Shown: positions 1-8,321 of the stretch, one piece after another
Layout: each line of letters starts with the position of its first letter
Numbering within the stretch: position 1 is the first letter of the stretch
From: Cellulomonas sp.
GTDB lineage: Bacteria > Actinomycetota > Actinomycetes > Actinomycetales > Cellulomonadaceae
Assembly: GCF_015234515.1 (NCBI RefSeq)
Contig: NZ_JADGMY010000014.1
Location: forward strand, 1-64,000
DNA: 64,000 bases
Reading direction: 5' to 3'
Translations under genes and position numbers: made by a program
Notes under the pieces: generated by a model
The model's input: only the letters and a program-made list of their open reading frames with translations
What the model was told of the DNA's origin: nothing
The model's database searches: none

Positions 1-178
1 TCCCGTGCGGTGCGCGGCGCGCGACGGCGAGCAGCACGAGGCCGGCCGGCAGCGCGCGCAGCACGGAGCCCCACAGCGGGTGCGAGGCGGGCAGGGTCTG
101 CGCCGTGACGAAGTAGGCGGCGCCCCAGGTGACGGGAGCGACGGCGGCGAGCAGGGACCAGCGCCAGGTAGTTTCCAC
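1..178 (-). CDS. EamA/DMT-family exporter, N-terminal part (cut by window edge)
   Basis: This is the first ~59 codons of a membrane transporter that runs off the left edge. The translation begins METTWRWSLL and continues APVTWGAAYFVTAQ and LPAGLVLLAVARR, which is the first two membrane segments and loop of an EamA (drug/metabolite exporter) protein. The family moves small metabolites or drugs out of the cell; no substrate can be read from this piece. The GTG start is supported by a TATTTT box exactly 7 nt upstream, the leaderless arrangement used by many genes in this window. It is divergent from the marR-type gene 40 bp away, so repression by that regulator is the simplest inference. Family is clear from the fragment; specificity is unknown. 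Confidence 0.75.
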   Translation of the reverse strand, partial: METTWRWSLLAAVAPVTWGAAYFVTAQTLPASHPLWGSVLRALPAGLVLLAVARRAPHG

Positions 179-185
179 GGAAGAC

Positions 186-218
186 AAAATACCTGACGAG
201 GAAGATATATTCCTCCGC
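186..218. promoter_or_regulatory. Overlapping divergent promoters of exporter and MarR gene
   Basis: A short AT-rich island in otherwise GC-rich DNA. On the minus strand TATTTT (186-191) lies 7 nt before the exporter GTG; on the plus strand TATATT (206-211) lies 7 nt before the regulator GTG. The two -10 boxes are only 14 bp apart, so one bound MarR dimer on the intervening CCTGACGAGGAAGA could block both. No strong palindrome is visible, so the operator itself is inferred. Confidence 0.55.
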
Positions 219-740
219 GTGCCACGACCTCAGCCCCGGCCCGACAGGATCGACCTCGTCGTCCAGGCGTGGCGGCGTGAACGCCCCGACCTCGACGTCT
301 CGCCGCAGCAGGTCATCGGCCGGCTGCACCGGGTGGCGAACCACCTCACCGACGAGCTCGTCCCCGTCTTCGCGCGGCACGGCCTGACGGAGGGGGAGTT
401 CGACGTGCTCGCCACGCTGCGACGCACCGGCCCCCCGTACGCCCGCTCGCCCGGCGACCTCGCCGCCCACACCCTCGTCACCAGCGGCGGCATGACCAAG
501 CGCATCGACCGGCTCGAACGTGGGGGCCTGGTGACGCGACGCGTGAGCGACACCGACGCCCGGGCGCGCGTCGTCGCGCTGACCGACCGCGGGCGGCAGG
601 TCGTCGACGCCGCGTTCACCGACCACATGGCCAACGAGCGTCGGCTGCTCGACGCGCTCGACCCGGCGGACCAGGCGGCGCTCGAGCGGGTGCTGCGCGC
701 CTGGCTCCCCGCGCTGGAGGAGCCGCCGACGACCGACTGA
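219..740 (+). CDS. MarR-family transcriptional regulator
   Basis: A 173-residue winged-helix repressor. The central part reads ELVPVFARHGLTEGEFDVLA, then SPGDLAAHTLVTSGGMTKRIDRLE (recognition helix region) and GLVTRRVSDTDARARVVALT (wing), which is the standard MarR order, flanked by dimerisation helices. MarR proteins usually repress a neighbouring transporter or enzyme gene and release DNA when a small ligand binds; the divergent EamA exporter is the probable target. I chose GTG 219 over an upstream in-frame ATG because TATATT sits 7 nt before it and the upstream in-frame codons would overlap the divergent gene. The ligand cannot be predicted. Confidence 0.85.
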   Translation: MPRPQPRPDRIDLVVQAWRRERPDLDVSPQQVIGRLHRVANHLTDELVPVFARHGLTEGEFDVLATLRRTGPPYARSPGDLAAHTLVTSGGMTKRIDRLERGGLVTRRVSDTDARARVVALTDRGRQVVDAAFTDHMANERRLLDALDPADQAALERVLRAWLPALEEPPTTD

Positions 741-795
741 CCGCCCCGCGCGACCAGGGACCGAAAGACCGCACGGTCCGGGCGGTCACGGTTGC

Positions 796-890
796 TAGGC
801 TGTGCTGGTCGCGACTGGCGCAGCAGGGTGGGTCACCACCGGGGAGCGACGCAGCAGCTGGACCAACGGGTCGGACGCCTGGGCCCTCGG
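796..890 (+). ncRNA. ZTP riboswitch (pfl motif) leading glyA-folD
   Basis: The stretch from about 806 contains the conserved ZTP-aptamer blocks in order: GGTCGCGACTGGCG, a GGTGGG...CACCACC hairpin, CGGGGAGCGAC, and downstream the pseudoknot element CGCCTGGGC (876-884). This class binds the purine-pathway alarmone ZTP/ZMP, which accumulates when 10-formyl-tetrahydrofolate is short, and turns on one-carbon genes. The two genes downstream, serine hydroxymethyltransferase and FolD, are exactly the expected targets. A TAGGCT box at 796-801 would start transcription just before the aptamer. Whether control is by termination or by access to the AGGAG ribosome site near 950 cannot be decided by eye; a GTGCGG/CCGCAC hairpin lies in between. 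Confidence 0.9.
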
Positions 891-960
891 TCGCCCCACA
901 CCCGACGTGTGCGGTGCGCCGGACGCCGCCCGCACAGTTGACTGCGACAGGAGTCCCCGC

Positions 961-2241
961 ATGACCGAGAACGTGCTCGACCAGAACATCTCCGACCTCG
1001 ATCCCGAGATCGCCGCCGTGCTCGACGGCGAGCTGGCCCGCCAGCAGAACACCCTCGAGATGATCGCCTCCGAGAACTTCGTGCCGCGCGCGGTCCTGCA
1101 AGCGCAGGGCTCCGTGCTCACCAACAAGTACGCCGAGGGCTACCCGGGCCGCCGCTACTACGGCGGCTGCGAGCAGGTCGACATCGCCGAGACCATCGCG
1201 ATCGACCGCGCCAAGGCCCTGTTCGGCGCCGAGCACGCCAACGTCCAGCCGCACTCCGGTGCCACGGCCAACGCCGCGGTGCTGCACGCGCTGATCAACG
1301 CGGGCGACAAGATCCTCGGCCTCGACCTCGCGCACGGCGGCCACCTCACGCACGGCATGAAGATCAACTTCTCGGGCAAGCTCTACGACGTCGCCGCGTA
1401 CGGCGTGGACCCGCACACGTTCCGCGTCGACTACGACGCCGTCCGCAAGGCCGCGCTCGAGCACCGTCCCGACGTCATCATCGGCGGCTGGTCGGCGTAC
1501 CCGCGCCACCTCGACTTCGCGGCGTTCCGCGAGATCGCCGACGAGGTGGGCGCGAAGCTGTGGGTCGACATGGCGCACTTCGCGGGCCTCGTCGCCGCGG
1601 GCCTGCACCCGAACCCGGTGCCCGACTCCGACGTCGTGTCGTCCACCGTGCACAAGACGATCGGCGGCCCGCGCTCGGGCTTCATCCTGAGCAAGGAGCA
1701 GTACGCCAAGAAGATCGACTCGGCGGTGTTCCCGGGCCAGCAGGGCGGCCCGCTCATGCACGTCATCGCCGCCAAGGCCGTCGCGTTCAAGGTCGCCGCG
1801 AGCGAGGAGTTCGTCGCCCGTCAGCAGCGCACGATCGACGGCGCACGCATCATCGCCGACCGCCTCACCGCGCCCGACGTGGCCGCGGCCGGCGTCTCCG
1901 TGCTGACGGGCGGCACCGACGTGCACCTCGTGCTGGTCGACCTGCGGCACTCGACGCTCGACGGCCAGCAGGCCGAGGACCTCCTGCACTCCGCCGGCGT
2001 CACGGTGAACCGCAACGCCGTGCCGTTCGACCCGCGCCCCCCGCGCGTCACGTCCGGCCTGCGCATCGGCACGCCCGCCCTGGCGACGCGAGGCTTCGGC
2101 GACGCGGAGTTCACCGAGGTGGCCGACATCATCGCCACCGCGCTGGTCGAGGGCACGTCGGCGGACGTCGAGGCGCTGGGTGCGCGCGTGCGCAAGCTCA
2201 CCGAGGCGTTCCCGCTGTACCCCGGCCTGCAGCAGTACTGA
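961..2241 (+). CDS. glyA: Serine hydroxymethyltransferase
   Basis: A 426-residue PLP enzyme that interconverts serine and glycine while passing the one-carbon unit to tetrahydrofolate in the cytosol. Landmarks are all present: IASENF near residue 35, [16 protein letters not shown] (substrate/dimer loop), the PLP lysine K232 in [13 protein letters not shown], and FPGQQGGP. Length matches bacterial GlyA. The ATG follows an AGGAG site about 7 nt away. It is preceded by the ZTP riboswitch and followed after 14 bp by folD, so both enzymes of this one-carbon step are made from one message under ZTP control. Identification is secure. Confidence 0.97.
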   Translation: MTENVLDQNISDLDPEIAAVLDGELARQQNTLEMIASENFVPRAVLQAQGSVLTNKYAEGYPGRRYYGGCEQVDIAETIAIDRAKALFGAEHANVQPHSGATANAAVLHALINAGDKILGLDLAHGGHLTHGMKINFSGKLYDVAAYGVDPHTFRVDYDAVRKAALEHRPDVIIGGWSAYPRHLDFAAFREIADEVGAKLWVDMAHFAGLVAAGLHPNPVPDSDVVSSTVHKTIGGPRSGFILSKEQYAKKIDSAVFPGQQGGPLMHVIAAKAVAFKVAASEEFVARQQRTIDGARIIADRLTAPDVAAAGVSVLTGGTDVHLVLVDLRHSTLDGQQAEDLLHSAGVTVNRNAVPFDPRPPRVTSGLRIGTPALATRGFGDAEFTEVADIIATALVEGTSADVEALGARVRKLTEAFPLYPGLQQY

Positions 2242-2255
2242 GCGGAGAGGAACCG

Positions 2256-3137
2256 ATGACCGCCCAGAAGCTGGACGGCACCGCCACGGCGGCTGCCATC
2301 AAGGCCGAGCTCACGACCCGCGTCGCCGCGCTCGCCGCGCGCGGCGTCGTGCCGGGGCTCGGCACGCTGCTCGTCGGCGACAGCCCTGCCTCACGCTCGT
2401 ACGTCAACGGCAAGCACAAGGACTGCGCCGAGGTCGGCATCGCCTCGATCCGTGAGGAGCTGCCCGCCGACGCCTCGCAGGCCGACATCGAGGCTGCGGT
2501 GCAGCGGCTGAACGACGACCCGGCGTGCACCGGGTACATCGTCCAGCTGCCGCTGCCGAAGGGCATCGACCCGCACCGCATCCTCGAGCTGATCGACCCG
2601 GACAAGGACGCGGACGGTCTGCACCCGACCAACCTCGGGCGCCTCGTGCTGCGGGTCAACGACCCCGTCACGTCGCCGCTGCCGTGCACCCCGGCGGGCA
2701 TCATCGAGCTGCTCGAGCGGCACGGTGTCCCGCTCCAGGGCGCCGACGTGGTCGTCGTCGGGCGCGGTGTCACCGTGGGCCGCTCGATCGGCCTGCTGCT
2801 CACGCGGCGCGAGGTCAACGCCACGGTCACGCTCACGCACACGGGCACGGTCGACCTGGCGGAGCACACCCGCAACGCCGACGTCATCATCGCCGCAGCC
2901 GGTGTGCCCGGTGTCGTGACGGCCGAGATCGTCAAGCCCGGTGCTGTCGTCGTCGACGTCGGCGTCTCCCGGGAGCTGGACGCCGTGACGGGCAAGAGCC
3001 GCGTCGTCGGCGACGTCCACCCCAACGTCTGGGACGTCGCGTCCTGGGTGTCACCCAACCCCGGTGGCGTGGGACCGATGACGCGCGCGATGCTGCTGAG
3101 CAACGTGGTCCGCACGGCGGAGCTCCAGGCCGGCTGA
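2256..3137 (+). CDS. folD: Bifunctional methylenetetrahydrofolate dehydrogenase/cyclohydrolase
   Basis: A 293-residue cytosolic enzyme that oxidises 5,10-methylene-THF to methenyl-THF with NADP and hydrolyses it to 10-formyl-THF, the donor for purine synthesis. The active-site lysine is K53 in [22 protein letters not shown] and the NADP-binding [14 protein letters not shown] follow, then HPNVWDV and the C-terminal [16 protein letters not shown] signature. An AGAGGAA ribosome site precedes the ATG. It is the second gene of the riboswitch-controlled operon and ends just before a perfect GC hairpin terminator. Confidence 0.97.
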   Translation: MTAQKLDGTATAAAIKAELTTRVAALAARGVVPGLGTLLVGDSPASRSYVNGKHKDCAEVGIASIREELPADASQADIEAAVQRLNDDPACTGYIVQLPLPKGIDPHRILELIDPDKDADGLHPTNLGRLVLRVNDPVTSPLPCTPAGIIELLERHGVPLQGADVVVVGRGVTVGRSIGLLLTRREVNATVTLTHTGTVDLAEHTRNADVIIAAAGVPGVVTAEIVKPGAVVVDVGVSRELDAVTGKSRVVGDVHPNVWDVASWVSPNPGGVGPMTRAMLLSNVVRTAELQAG

Positions 3138-3150
3138 CGCCGGGCACCAC

Positions 3151-3182
3151 GAGGGCCCCGGGTCGCGCGACCCGGGGCCCTC
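3151..3182 (+). terminator. Rho-independent-type terminator after folD
   Basis: A perfect inverted repeat with a 15-bp GC-rich stem (GAGGGCCCCGGGTCG and its complement) and a 2-nt centre. It lies 13 bp after the folD stop. There is no real T-tract, as is common in high-GC actinobacteria. Confidence 0.8.
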
Positions 3183-3253
3183 GCGCGTCCGCCCGGTGAG
3201 TTCGCGGTGGGTCGGCGGTCCGTACGGGGGACCACCGAGGAGAGGAGCCCACC

Positions 3254-3733
3254 ATGGGCATGGTCCGTACGCACCTGTGGTTCGCCAGGGACGGCCACGA
3301 GGCCGCGCAGTTCTACGTGTCCGTCGTGCCGAACTCGCGCATCACGAAGGTCGTGGACGCGGGTCCCGGGGTGCCCGACGTCCCCGAGGGGACGCCGTTC
3401 ATCATCGAGCTCGAGCTCGACGGGCACGCCGTGACGATCCTCACGGCCGGCCCGGCGTTCACGCTGGACGAGGCGTTCTCGTTCTACCTGAGCGTCGACG
3501 GCCAGGAGGAGGTCGACCACTACTGGCAGACGCTGATCGCCGACGGCGGCGAGCCCAGCCAGTGCGGCTGGCTGAAGGACCGGTACGGCGTGTCGTGGCA
3601 GGTCGTGCCGAAGGCGCTCGACGACATCATGTCGCGCCCGGACGCCGCCGGGGTCGCCCGCGCGACCCAGGCGATGCTGCAGATGCGCAAGCTCGAGATC
3701 GCCCCGCTCGAGGCCGCGTACGCGGGGGAGTGA
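3254..3733 (+). CDS. VOC-superfamily (PhnB-like) protein
   Basis: A 159-residue protein of the vicinal-oxygen-chelate fold, of the sub-family often annotated PhnB or 3-demethylubiquinone-methyltransferase-like. Visible marks are FARDGHEAAQFYVSVVPNSR (first beta-alpha unit with the FY pair), FIIELELDGH, GPAFTLDEAFSFYLSVD, GWLKDRYGVSWQVVP and the C-terminal helix with AMLQMRKLEI. The subfamily is common in soil actinobacteria but rarely has a proven reaction, so no enzyme activity is assigned. The ATG follows GGAGAGGAG. It stands alone between two terminator-bounded units. Confidence 0.85.
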   Translation: MGMVRTHLWFARDGHEAAQFYVSVVPNSRITKVVDAGPGVPDVPEGTPFIIELELDGHAVTILTAGPAFTLDEAFSFYLSVDGQEEVDHYWQTLIADGGEPSQCGWLKDRYGVSWQVVPKALDDIMSRPDAAGVARATQAMLQMRKLEIAPLEAAYAGE

Positions 3734-3804
3734 GGCGGGCGCCGCCCGGCCGGCGGTGCGGACCGTGGCGCGGTGGTGTCGGCGGTGTGCGGCAAGATGG
3801 CTCG

Positions 3805-4617
3805 GTGCTTCGAGTCGCCACCGTCAACGTCAACGGGATCCGCGCCGCCTTCCGCCGCGGCATGGGGGAGTGGCTGGACGTCCGCAAGCCGGACGTCCTG
3901 CTGCTGCAGGAGGTGCGGGCGTCGGACGAGATCCTCGCCGACCACCTGCCGCCGGGCGGCTGGCACCTGGCGCACGAGGCCGGGCACGCGAAGGGCCGGG
4001 CGGGCGTGGCGATCGCGTCCCGCCTGCCGATGAGCGCGGTGCGGATCGGGCTCGGCACGGGCGTCACGGGGGATGCCGGGCGCTGGGTCGAGGGCGATCT
4101 GGAGGTGCCCTCGGACGGTGACGGCCCCGCGCGGACGCTGACGGTCGTGTCGGCGTACCTGCACTCCGGCACGGTGGGCACACCCTCGATGGACGAGAAG
4201 TACGCCTTCCTCGCCCACGTCACCGACCGGCTGGCCGCGCTCGTCGCGTCCGGCGGCCTGGTCGTCGTCGCCGGGGACCTGAACATCGCCCACCGCGAGG
4301 CCGACATCAAGAACTGGAAGGGCAACCTCACGAAGGCCGGCTTCCTGCCGCAGGAGCGCGCGTACCTGGACCGGTGGTTCGACGAGCTCGGGTGGCGCGA
4401 CCTCGGGCGTGAGCTGGGCGGTCCCGGGCCGGGGCCGTTCACGTGGTGGTCGTGGCGCGGCAAGGCGTTCGACAACGACGCCGGCTGGCGCATCGACTAC
4501 CAGCTCGCCAGCCCGCCCCTGGCGGAGCTGGCGGGCTCGGCGACCGTCGACCGCGCCGCCACCTACGACGCGCGGTTCAGCGACCACGCGCCGCTGGTCG
4601 TCGAGTACGACCTCTGA
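3805..4617 (+). CDS. xthA: Exodeoxyribonuclease III (AP endonuclease)
   Basis: A 270-residue Mg-dependent nuclease of the exonuclease III/APE family that cuts DNA at abasic sites and removes 3' blocks during base-excision repair. Signature segments are VATVNVNGIRAA, LLLQEVRA (metal-binding E36), GDLNIAH (Asn/Asp pair), WRIDYQLAS and the C-terminal catalytic SDHAPLVVEY. The GTG start is preceded 6 nt upstream by CAAGAT, which could be a leaderless -10 box; no ribosome site is obvious. Length is normal for the family. Confidence 0.92.
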   Translation: MLRVATVNVNGIRAAFRRGMGEWLDVRKPDVLLLQEVRASDEILADHLPPGGWHLAHEAGHAKGRAGVAIASRLPMSAVRIGLGTGVTGDAGRWVEGDLEVPSDGDGPARTLTVVSAYLHSGTVGTPSMDEKYAFLAHVTDRLAALVASGGLVVVAGDLNIAHREADIKNWKGNLTKAGFLPQERAYLDRWFDELGWRDLGRELGGPGPGPFTWWSWRGKAFDNDAGWRIDYQLASPPLAELAGSATVDRAATYDARFSDHAPLVVEYDL

Positions 4618-4683
4618 CCGAGCGGTCGCCCGGCACGACCGGGCCGCGTGCCCGCACGGGCGTGCGCGGTCCGTCGACCGTGC

Positions 4684-5931
4684 TCAGACGCCGCCGCGCA
4701 GGGCAGAGATGGGCTCGATCGACGCCGCCTTCAGCGACGGGTAGAGGCCCGCGAGCAGTCCGATGAGTCCTCCCGACATGGCCGCGACGGCGACCATCCG
4801 CAGGTCGAGGATCGGCGTCCAGTCCGACGCCGCCGAGACGATCGTCACGACCGCGACGCCGAGAGCCGCACCGACGAGGCCGCCGAGCATGCCGACGACC
4901 ACCGACTCGACCATGAACTGGGCGGCGATCTGCCGTCGTGTCGCGCCGAGGGCCCGCCGCAGGCCGATCTCCCCGACCCGCTCGAGCACCGACAGCAGCG
5001 TGACGTTGGCGATGCCGACGCCGCCGATGAGGAGCGCGACACCCCCGAGGGCCAGGAAGATCGCGTTGATGTCCGCCTGGACGTTCTCCCGCACCGACGA
5101 GCGTCCCGCCGGCACCTGGACGTCCACCGTCTCCGGGCTGTTCGGCGACAGCGCGGTGGGCAGCTGTGAGCCCACCACCGGCCCGGCGTTGACCTGGAGG
5201 TGCAGGTGGAGCTCCTGCGGCGTCGTCAGGCCGTGGTCGGCGCGCGCGGTCCCGTTCGGCATGAGCACCGAGGAGAGCAGGTCCGTGCGCCGCACCACGT
5301 CGTCGATCACACCGATGACCTGGTAGGCGCGGTCGCCGATGAAGATCGACGGCTGCCGGTCGACGCGGGTGACGCCGAGGCGACGGGCCGCGTCCGCGCC
5401 GAGGACCACGACGCGGTCGCCCCGCTCGTCGTGTCCCGCGTCGAAGTACCGACCCTGGGTGACGCGCCCGTCCAGCGCCTCCAGGGCGTGAGGGCTGGTC
5501 GCGACGACGTCAGGCCGGGCGAGGCGGGGCGCCGACGGGTCGTGGACGGGCACCGCCGTCACGTCGAGGTCGCCCACGTCGACCTCGGAGACCAGCGCGG
5601 CGGCCGCGACCCCGCTGAGTCGCTCGGCGCGCGCGGGGGCGTCCCACGGCAGCGTGCCCAGGACCCGGTCCGTGCCGCCGAAGCTGTTGCTCTTCGCGGG
5701 CTTCGCGACGCCCTGCGTCGCGGCGACCGCGTCGAACTGCTTGTTGATCTGCCCGGCAGCGGTCTGTGCGAGGCCGATGGTCACGACGACGGACGCGATG
5801 CCGAGGACGGTCCCGAGGATCGTGAGCACGAGCCTGCCAGGGCGAGCCCCGATGCCCGCCGCCGCCTCGGCGAGCAGGTCGGCCGGGCCGAACCTGTCAG
5901 CGCGCGGCACGTGCTGCGCGACGGCGGTCAC
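4684..5931 (-). CDS. MacB/FtsX-type ABC transporter permease (system 1)
   Basis: A 415-residue membrane subunit. An N-terminal membrane segment (VLTILGTVLGIASVVVTIG), a ~230-residue extracytoplasmic MacB-like core domain, and three C-terminal segments (ALGGVALLIGGVGIANV, the VVVGMLGGLVGAAL region, MSGGLIGLLAGLYPS) form the FtsX/MacB topology. The conserved VGEIGLRRALGATRRQI coupling region contacts the ATPase. Such permeases work as mechanotransmitters with an ATPase and a periplasmic adaptor to export drugs, peptides or lipoproteins. Its GTG overlaps the ATPase stop codon (GTGA), so it is the last gene of a translationally coupled export operon. Substrate unknown. Confidence 0.9.
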   Translation of the reverse strand: MTAVAQHVPRADRFGPADLLAEAAAGIGARPGRLVLTILGTVLGIASVVVTIGLAQTAAGQINKQFDAVAATQGVAKPAKSNSFGGTDRVLGTLPWDAPARAERLSGVAAAALVSEVDVGDLDVTAVPVHDPSAPRLARPDVVATSPHALEALDGRVTQGRYFDAGHDERGDRVVVLGADAARRLGVTRVDRQPSIFIGDRAYQVIGVIDDVVRRTDLLSSVLMPNGTARADHGLTTPQELHLHLQVNAGPVVGSQLPTALSPNSPETVDVQVPAGRSSVRENVQADINAIFLALGGVALLIGGVGIANVTLLSVLERVGEIGLRRALGATRRQIAAQFMVESVVVGMLGGLVGAALGVAVVTIVSAASDWTPILDLRMVAVAAMSGGLIGLLAGLYPSLKAASIEPISALRGGV

Positions 5932-6662
5932 GCGATCTCCCGCAGGTGGCCGTCGATGATCCGCACGCGCCGCTGGGCGCGTGCCGAGACGTCGTCCTCG
6001 TGCGTGATCACCAGGAGCGTGAGCCCGCCGGCATGCAGCTCGTCGAAGAGCTCCAGGACCGCGGCCGAGCTCTCCGAGTCGAGGTTGCCCGTCGGCTCGT
6101 CGGCCAGGAGCACGCGTGGCTGGGAGACGACGGCACGCGCGATGGCCGTGCGCTGGCGCTCGCCGCCGGACAGCACGGTGGGCCGGAAGTCGAGCCGGTG
6201 CGTCAGGCCCACGCGGTCGAGCGCCTCCACCGCGCGGTCGCGTCGCTCGGTGCGTGGCACGCCGCTGTAGATGGTCGCGAGCAGCACGTTCTCCAGCACG
6301 GTACGGTGCGGCAGCAGGTGGAACGCCTGGAACACGAACCCGATGTGACGGGCCCGCAGCGCGGCACGCTCCCGTTCGCCCGCACGCGCGGTGGGGATCC
6401 CGTCGAGGAGGTACTCGCCGTCCGACGGCCGGTCGAGCAGGCCGAGCAGGTTCAGCAGCGTCGACTTGCCGGAGCCGGAGGGCCCGACGACGGACAGGTA
6501 CTCGCCGGCACGCACCTGCAGGTCCGCCGGGTACAGGGCGTGCACGGGCGGCTCACCGGGGAACTGTCGTTCGGCAGCCCGGAGCTCGACGACCGGAGGG
6601 ACCTGCTCGGGGTCCGTCGGTGCGCCCCCCTGCGGCGCATCGAGCAGGTCGAGCACGGTCAC
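5928..6662 (-). CDS. ABC transporter ATP-binding protein, MacB/LolD-like (system 1)
   Basis: A 244-residue cytosolic ATPase. Walker A is GPSGSGKST (about residues 60-68), the Q-loop FVFQAFHLLPHRT, the signature LSGGERQRTAIARA, Walker B VLLADEPTGNLD, and the H-loop VITHE. The LLADEPTGNLD form and ENVLL segment are typical of the MacB/LolD/FtsE group. GTGA overlaps on both sides couple it to the adaptor upstream and the permease downstream, fixing the order adaptor-ATPase-permease. It powers the system-1 exporter. Confidence 0.93.
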   Translation of the reverse strand: MTVLDLLDAPQGGAPTDPEQVPPVVELRAAERQFPGEPPVHALYPADLQVRAGEYLSVVGPSGSGKSTLLNLLGLLDRPSDGEYLLDGIPTARAGERERAALRARHIGFVFQAFHLLPHRTVLENVLLATIYSGVPRTERRDRAVEALDRVGLTHRLDFRPTVLSGGERQRTAIARAVVSQPRVLLADEPTGNLDSESSAAVLELFDELHAGGLTLLVITHEDDVSARAQRRVRIIDGHLREIA

Positions 6663-8293
6663 TCGCCTGCCTCCGTCGACTCGTCCGTCGCGGGTTCCTC
6701 CGCGTCGTCGGTCGCCGCGTCCTCGGCGCCCTCCTCCTCCGTCGACGCGATGCCGACGACGACCAGGTCGCCTGCCTTCAGCGGCTGCTTGGAGCCGGTG
6801 ATCTCGACGAAGCCCGACGCGGCCAGGCCCGTCGTGACCTCCACGAGGTGGCTCTGCCCGTCGGCCACCAGCTCGACCCGGCTCTCACCACCCGGCCCCG
6901 CGGTCAACGCTGCCAGCGGCACGGCGAGCACCTCGCCGTCGGTGGAGCTGACCGGGACGCGCACCCGCACGTTGCTGCCCTGGAGCGCCGCGATCTGCTC
7001 GGGCGTGAGCTCCCCGACGGTGAAGACGACCTTGCGTCGCTCGCCCGTGGGCTTCTTCGCGTCCTCGGAGTCACCGGCCGCGTCGGCTGCCGCGGCGTCC
7101 GGCTCGGTGACCTCCGCCACCGTGACCGGCACGTCCGTGCCGTCCACGCTGATCTGGCCGACCGTGCCGGGCGCCATGAGCTCCGCGTCGGCGCGTGACG
7201 CCGACGCCGTGATCTGGACCGTCGCACCGGAGACGCTCATGAACTTGCTCTGCACGGTCCCGCCGCGCTCGACCGACACGGCGTCGACGCGCCGCGGCAA
7301 GGACGGCAGGTACACGATCTCGGTGGCGGGCAGGGGAGTCATCGCCGCGGCCTGGGCCTCGCTGAGCGCCTGCCGGGCGGCGGTCAGCCGGTCCTTGGCC
7401 GCCCGGATGCTCGCGCGCTCCGCGCTCGTGTCAGGTGCGACGTCCGCCGCGGCCCGTGCGGCACGGGCGGTGGCGAGCTGCGTCTCGGCCTGCACCCGTG
7501 CGGGCGGCGTGCAGTCGACCGTCGGCCCCGCGTCCGGGTCGACGGGCTTCGCGCACTGCTCCGCGAGGAAGGCGAGCTGGGCCTCGGCGACCCGGACCTG
7601 GCCGTCCAGCTCCGTCACTGACGCTCCGCCGGACGCCCGTCCGGCGCTGCCGAGCGCAGCCTCGGCCGTGCCGACCTCCGTCTGGGCTGCGGCCACGGAC
7701 TCCTGGGCGATCTTCACCGCCTCCTTGACCTCCTCGCCACCGGTGGGCGGCTCGTACCCGACCTTCTGGTACAGGGCGCGGACACCGGCGGCCGTCGCGG
7801 CGTCGTACGTCGCGCCGGCGGGGTCGCCGCCGTCCAGGCCGACGGCACGCAGCGCGGCCTTCAGCTGCTGCACGTCGGGTCCGGACACGCCGGCGCGCAG
7901 GGTCCGGTAGGTCGGCAGGTCGCCCGGCAGCGCGATGACCGGCCGCCCCACGACCTCGAGGACCACCGACGCCGCGTCGACCGTCGCACCGACCTCCTTG
8001 ACCTGGCCGGTGACGACCGCAGGGCCGCCGAGGTCGCCGGTCTCGATCGAGAGCGCGACGGCGTCGTCGTAGCCGACGTCACCGCGCAGCACGACCTCGT
8101 TGCCGATGACCCGGCTCTCGACGGGCACCGTGATCGGGCCTGCGGTCGGCGGAGCCGCGTTCGCCGCCGCCTGCCCGGGGGAGACGATGAGCCGCGACAG
8201 CAGCAGTCCCACCGCCAGGCAGACGACCGCGACGACGGCCATGACGCCGATGGTGCGGCGCCCGCCGCTGACGTGGGTGGAGATCCTGCTCAC
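6659..8293 (-). CDS. Periplasmic adaptor (HlyD/MacA-like) with peptidoglycan-binding domain
   Basis: A 544-residue membrane-anchored adaptor. One N-terminal membrane helix (MAVVAVVCLAVGLLLSRLIV) is followed by a beta-barrel/lipoyl-like half, then a peptidoglycan-binding type-1 domain (TLRAGVSGPDVQQLKAALRA ... LYQKVGY, about 155-210), a long alpha-helical hairpin rich in Ala/Glu/Gln, the second lipoyl half and a C-terminal barrel ending in an acidic tail. In a cell without an outer membrane, the wall-binding domain suggests the adaptor spans from the membrane into the peptidoglycan. It precedes its ATPase with a GTGA overlap and follows the lipoprotein gene after 28 bp. Confidence 0.85.
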   Translation of the reverse strand: MSRISTHVSGGRRTIGVMAVVAVVCLAVGLLLSRLIVSPGQAAANAAPPTAGPITVPVESRVIGNEVVLRGDVGYDDAVALSIETGDLGGPAVVTGQVKEVGATVDAASVVLEVVGRPVIALPGDLPTYRTLRAGVSGPDVQQLKAALRAVGLDGGDPAGATYDAATAAGVRALYQKVGYEPPTGGEEVKEAVKIAQESVAAAQTEVGTAEAALGSAGRASGGASVTELDGQVRVAEAQLAFLAEQCAKPVDPDAGPTVDCTPPARVQAETQLATARAARAAADVAPDTSAERASIRAAKDRLTAARQALSEAQAAAMTPLPATEIVYLPSLPRRVDAVSVERGGTVQSKFMSVSGATVQITASASRADAELMAPGTVGQISVDGTDVPVTVAEVTEPDAAAADAAGDSEDAKKPTGERRKVVFTVGELTPEQIAALQGSNVRVRVPVSSTDGEVLAVPLAALTAGPGGESRVELVADGQSHLVEVTTGLAASGFVEITGSKQPLKAGDLVVVGIASTEEEGAEDAATDDAEEPATDESTEAGE

Positions 8294-8321
8294 GGTGTCG
8301 TCCTCGTCCCCGGCCCCTGCG

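Noticed and set aside
616..1989. Minus-strand frame opposite glyA
   Set aside because: Antisense shadow of a clear serine hydroxymethyltransferase gene.
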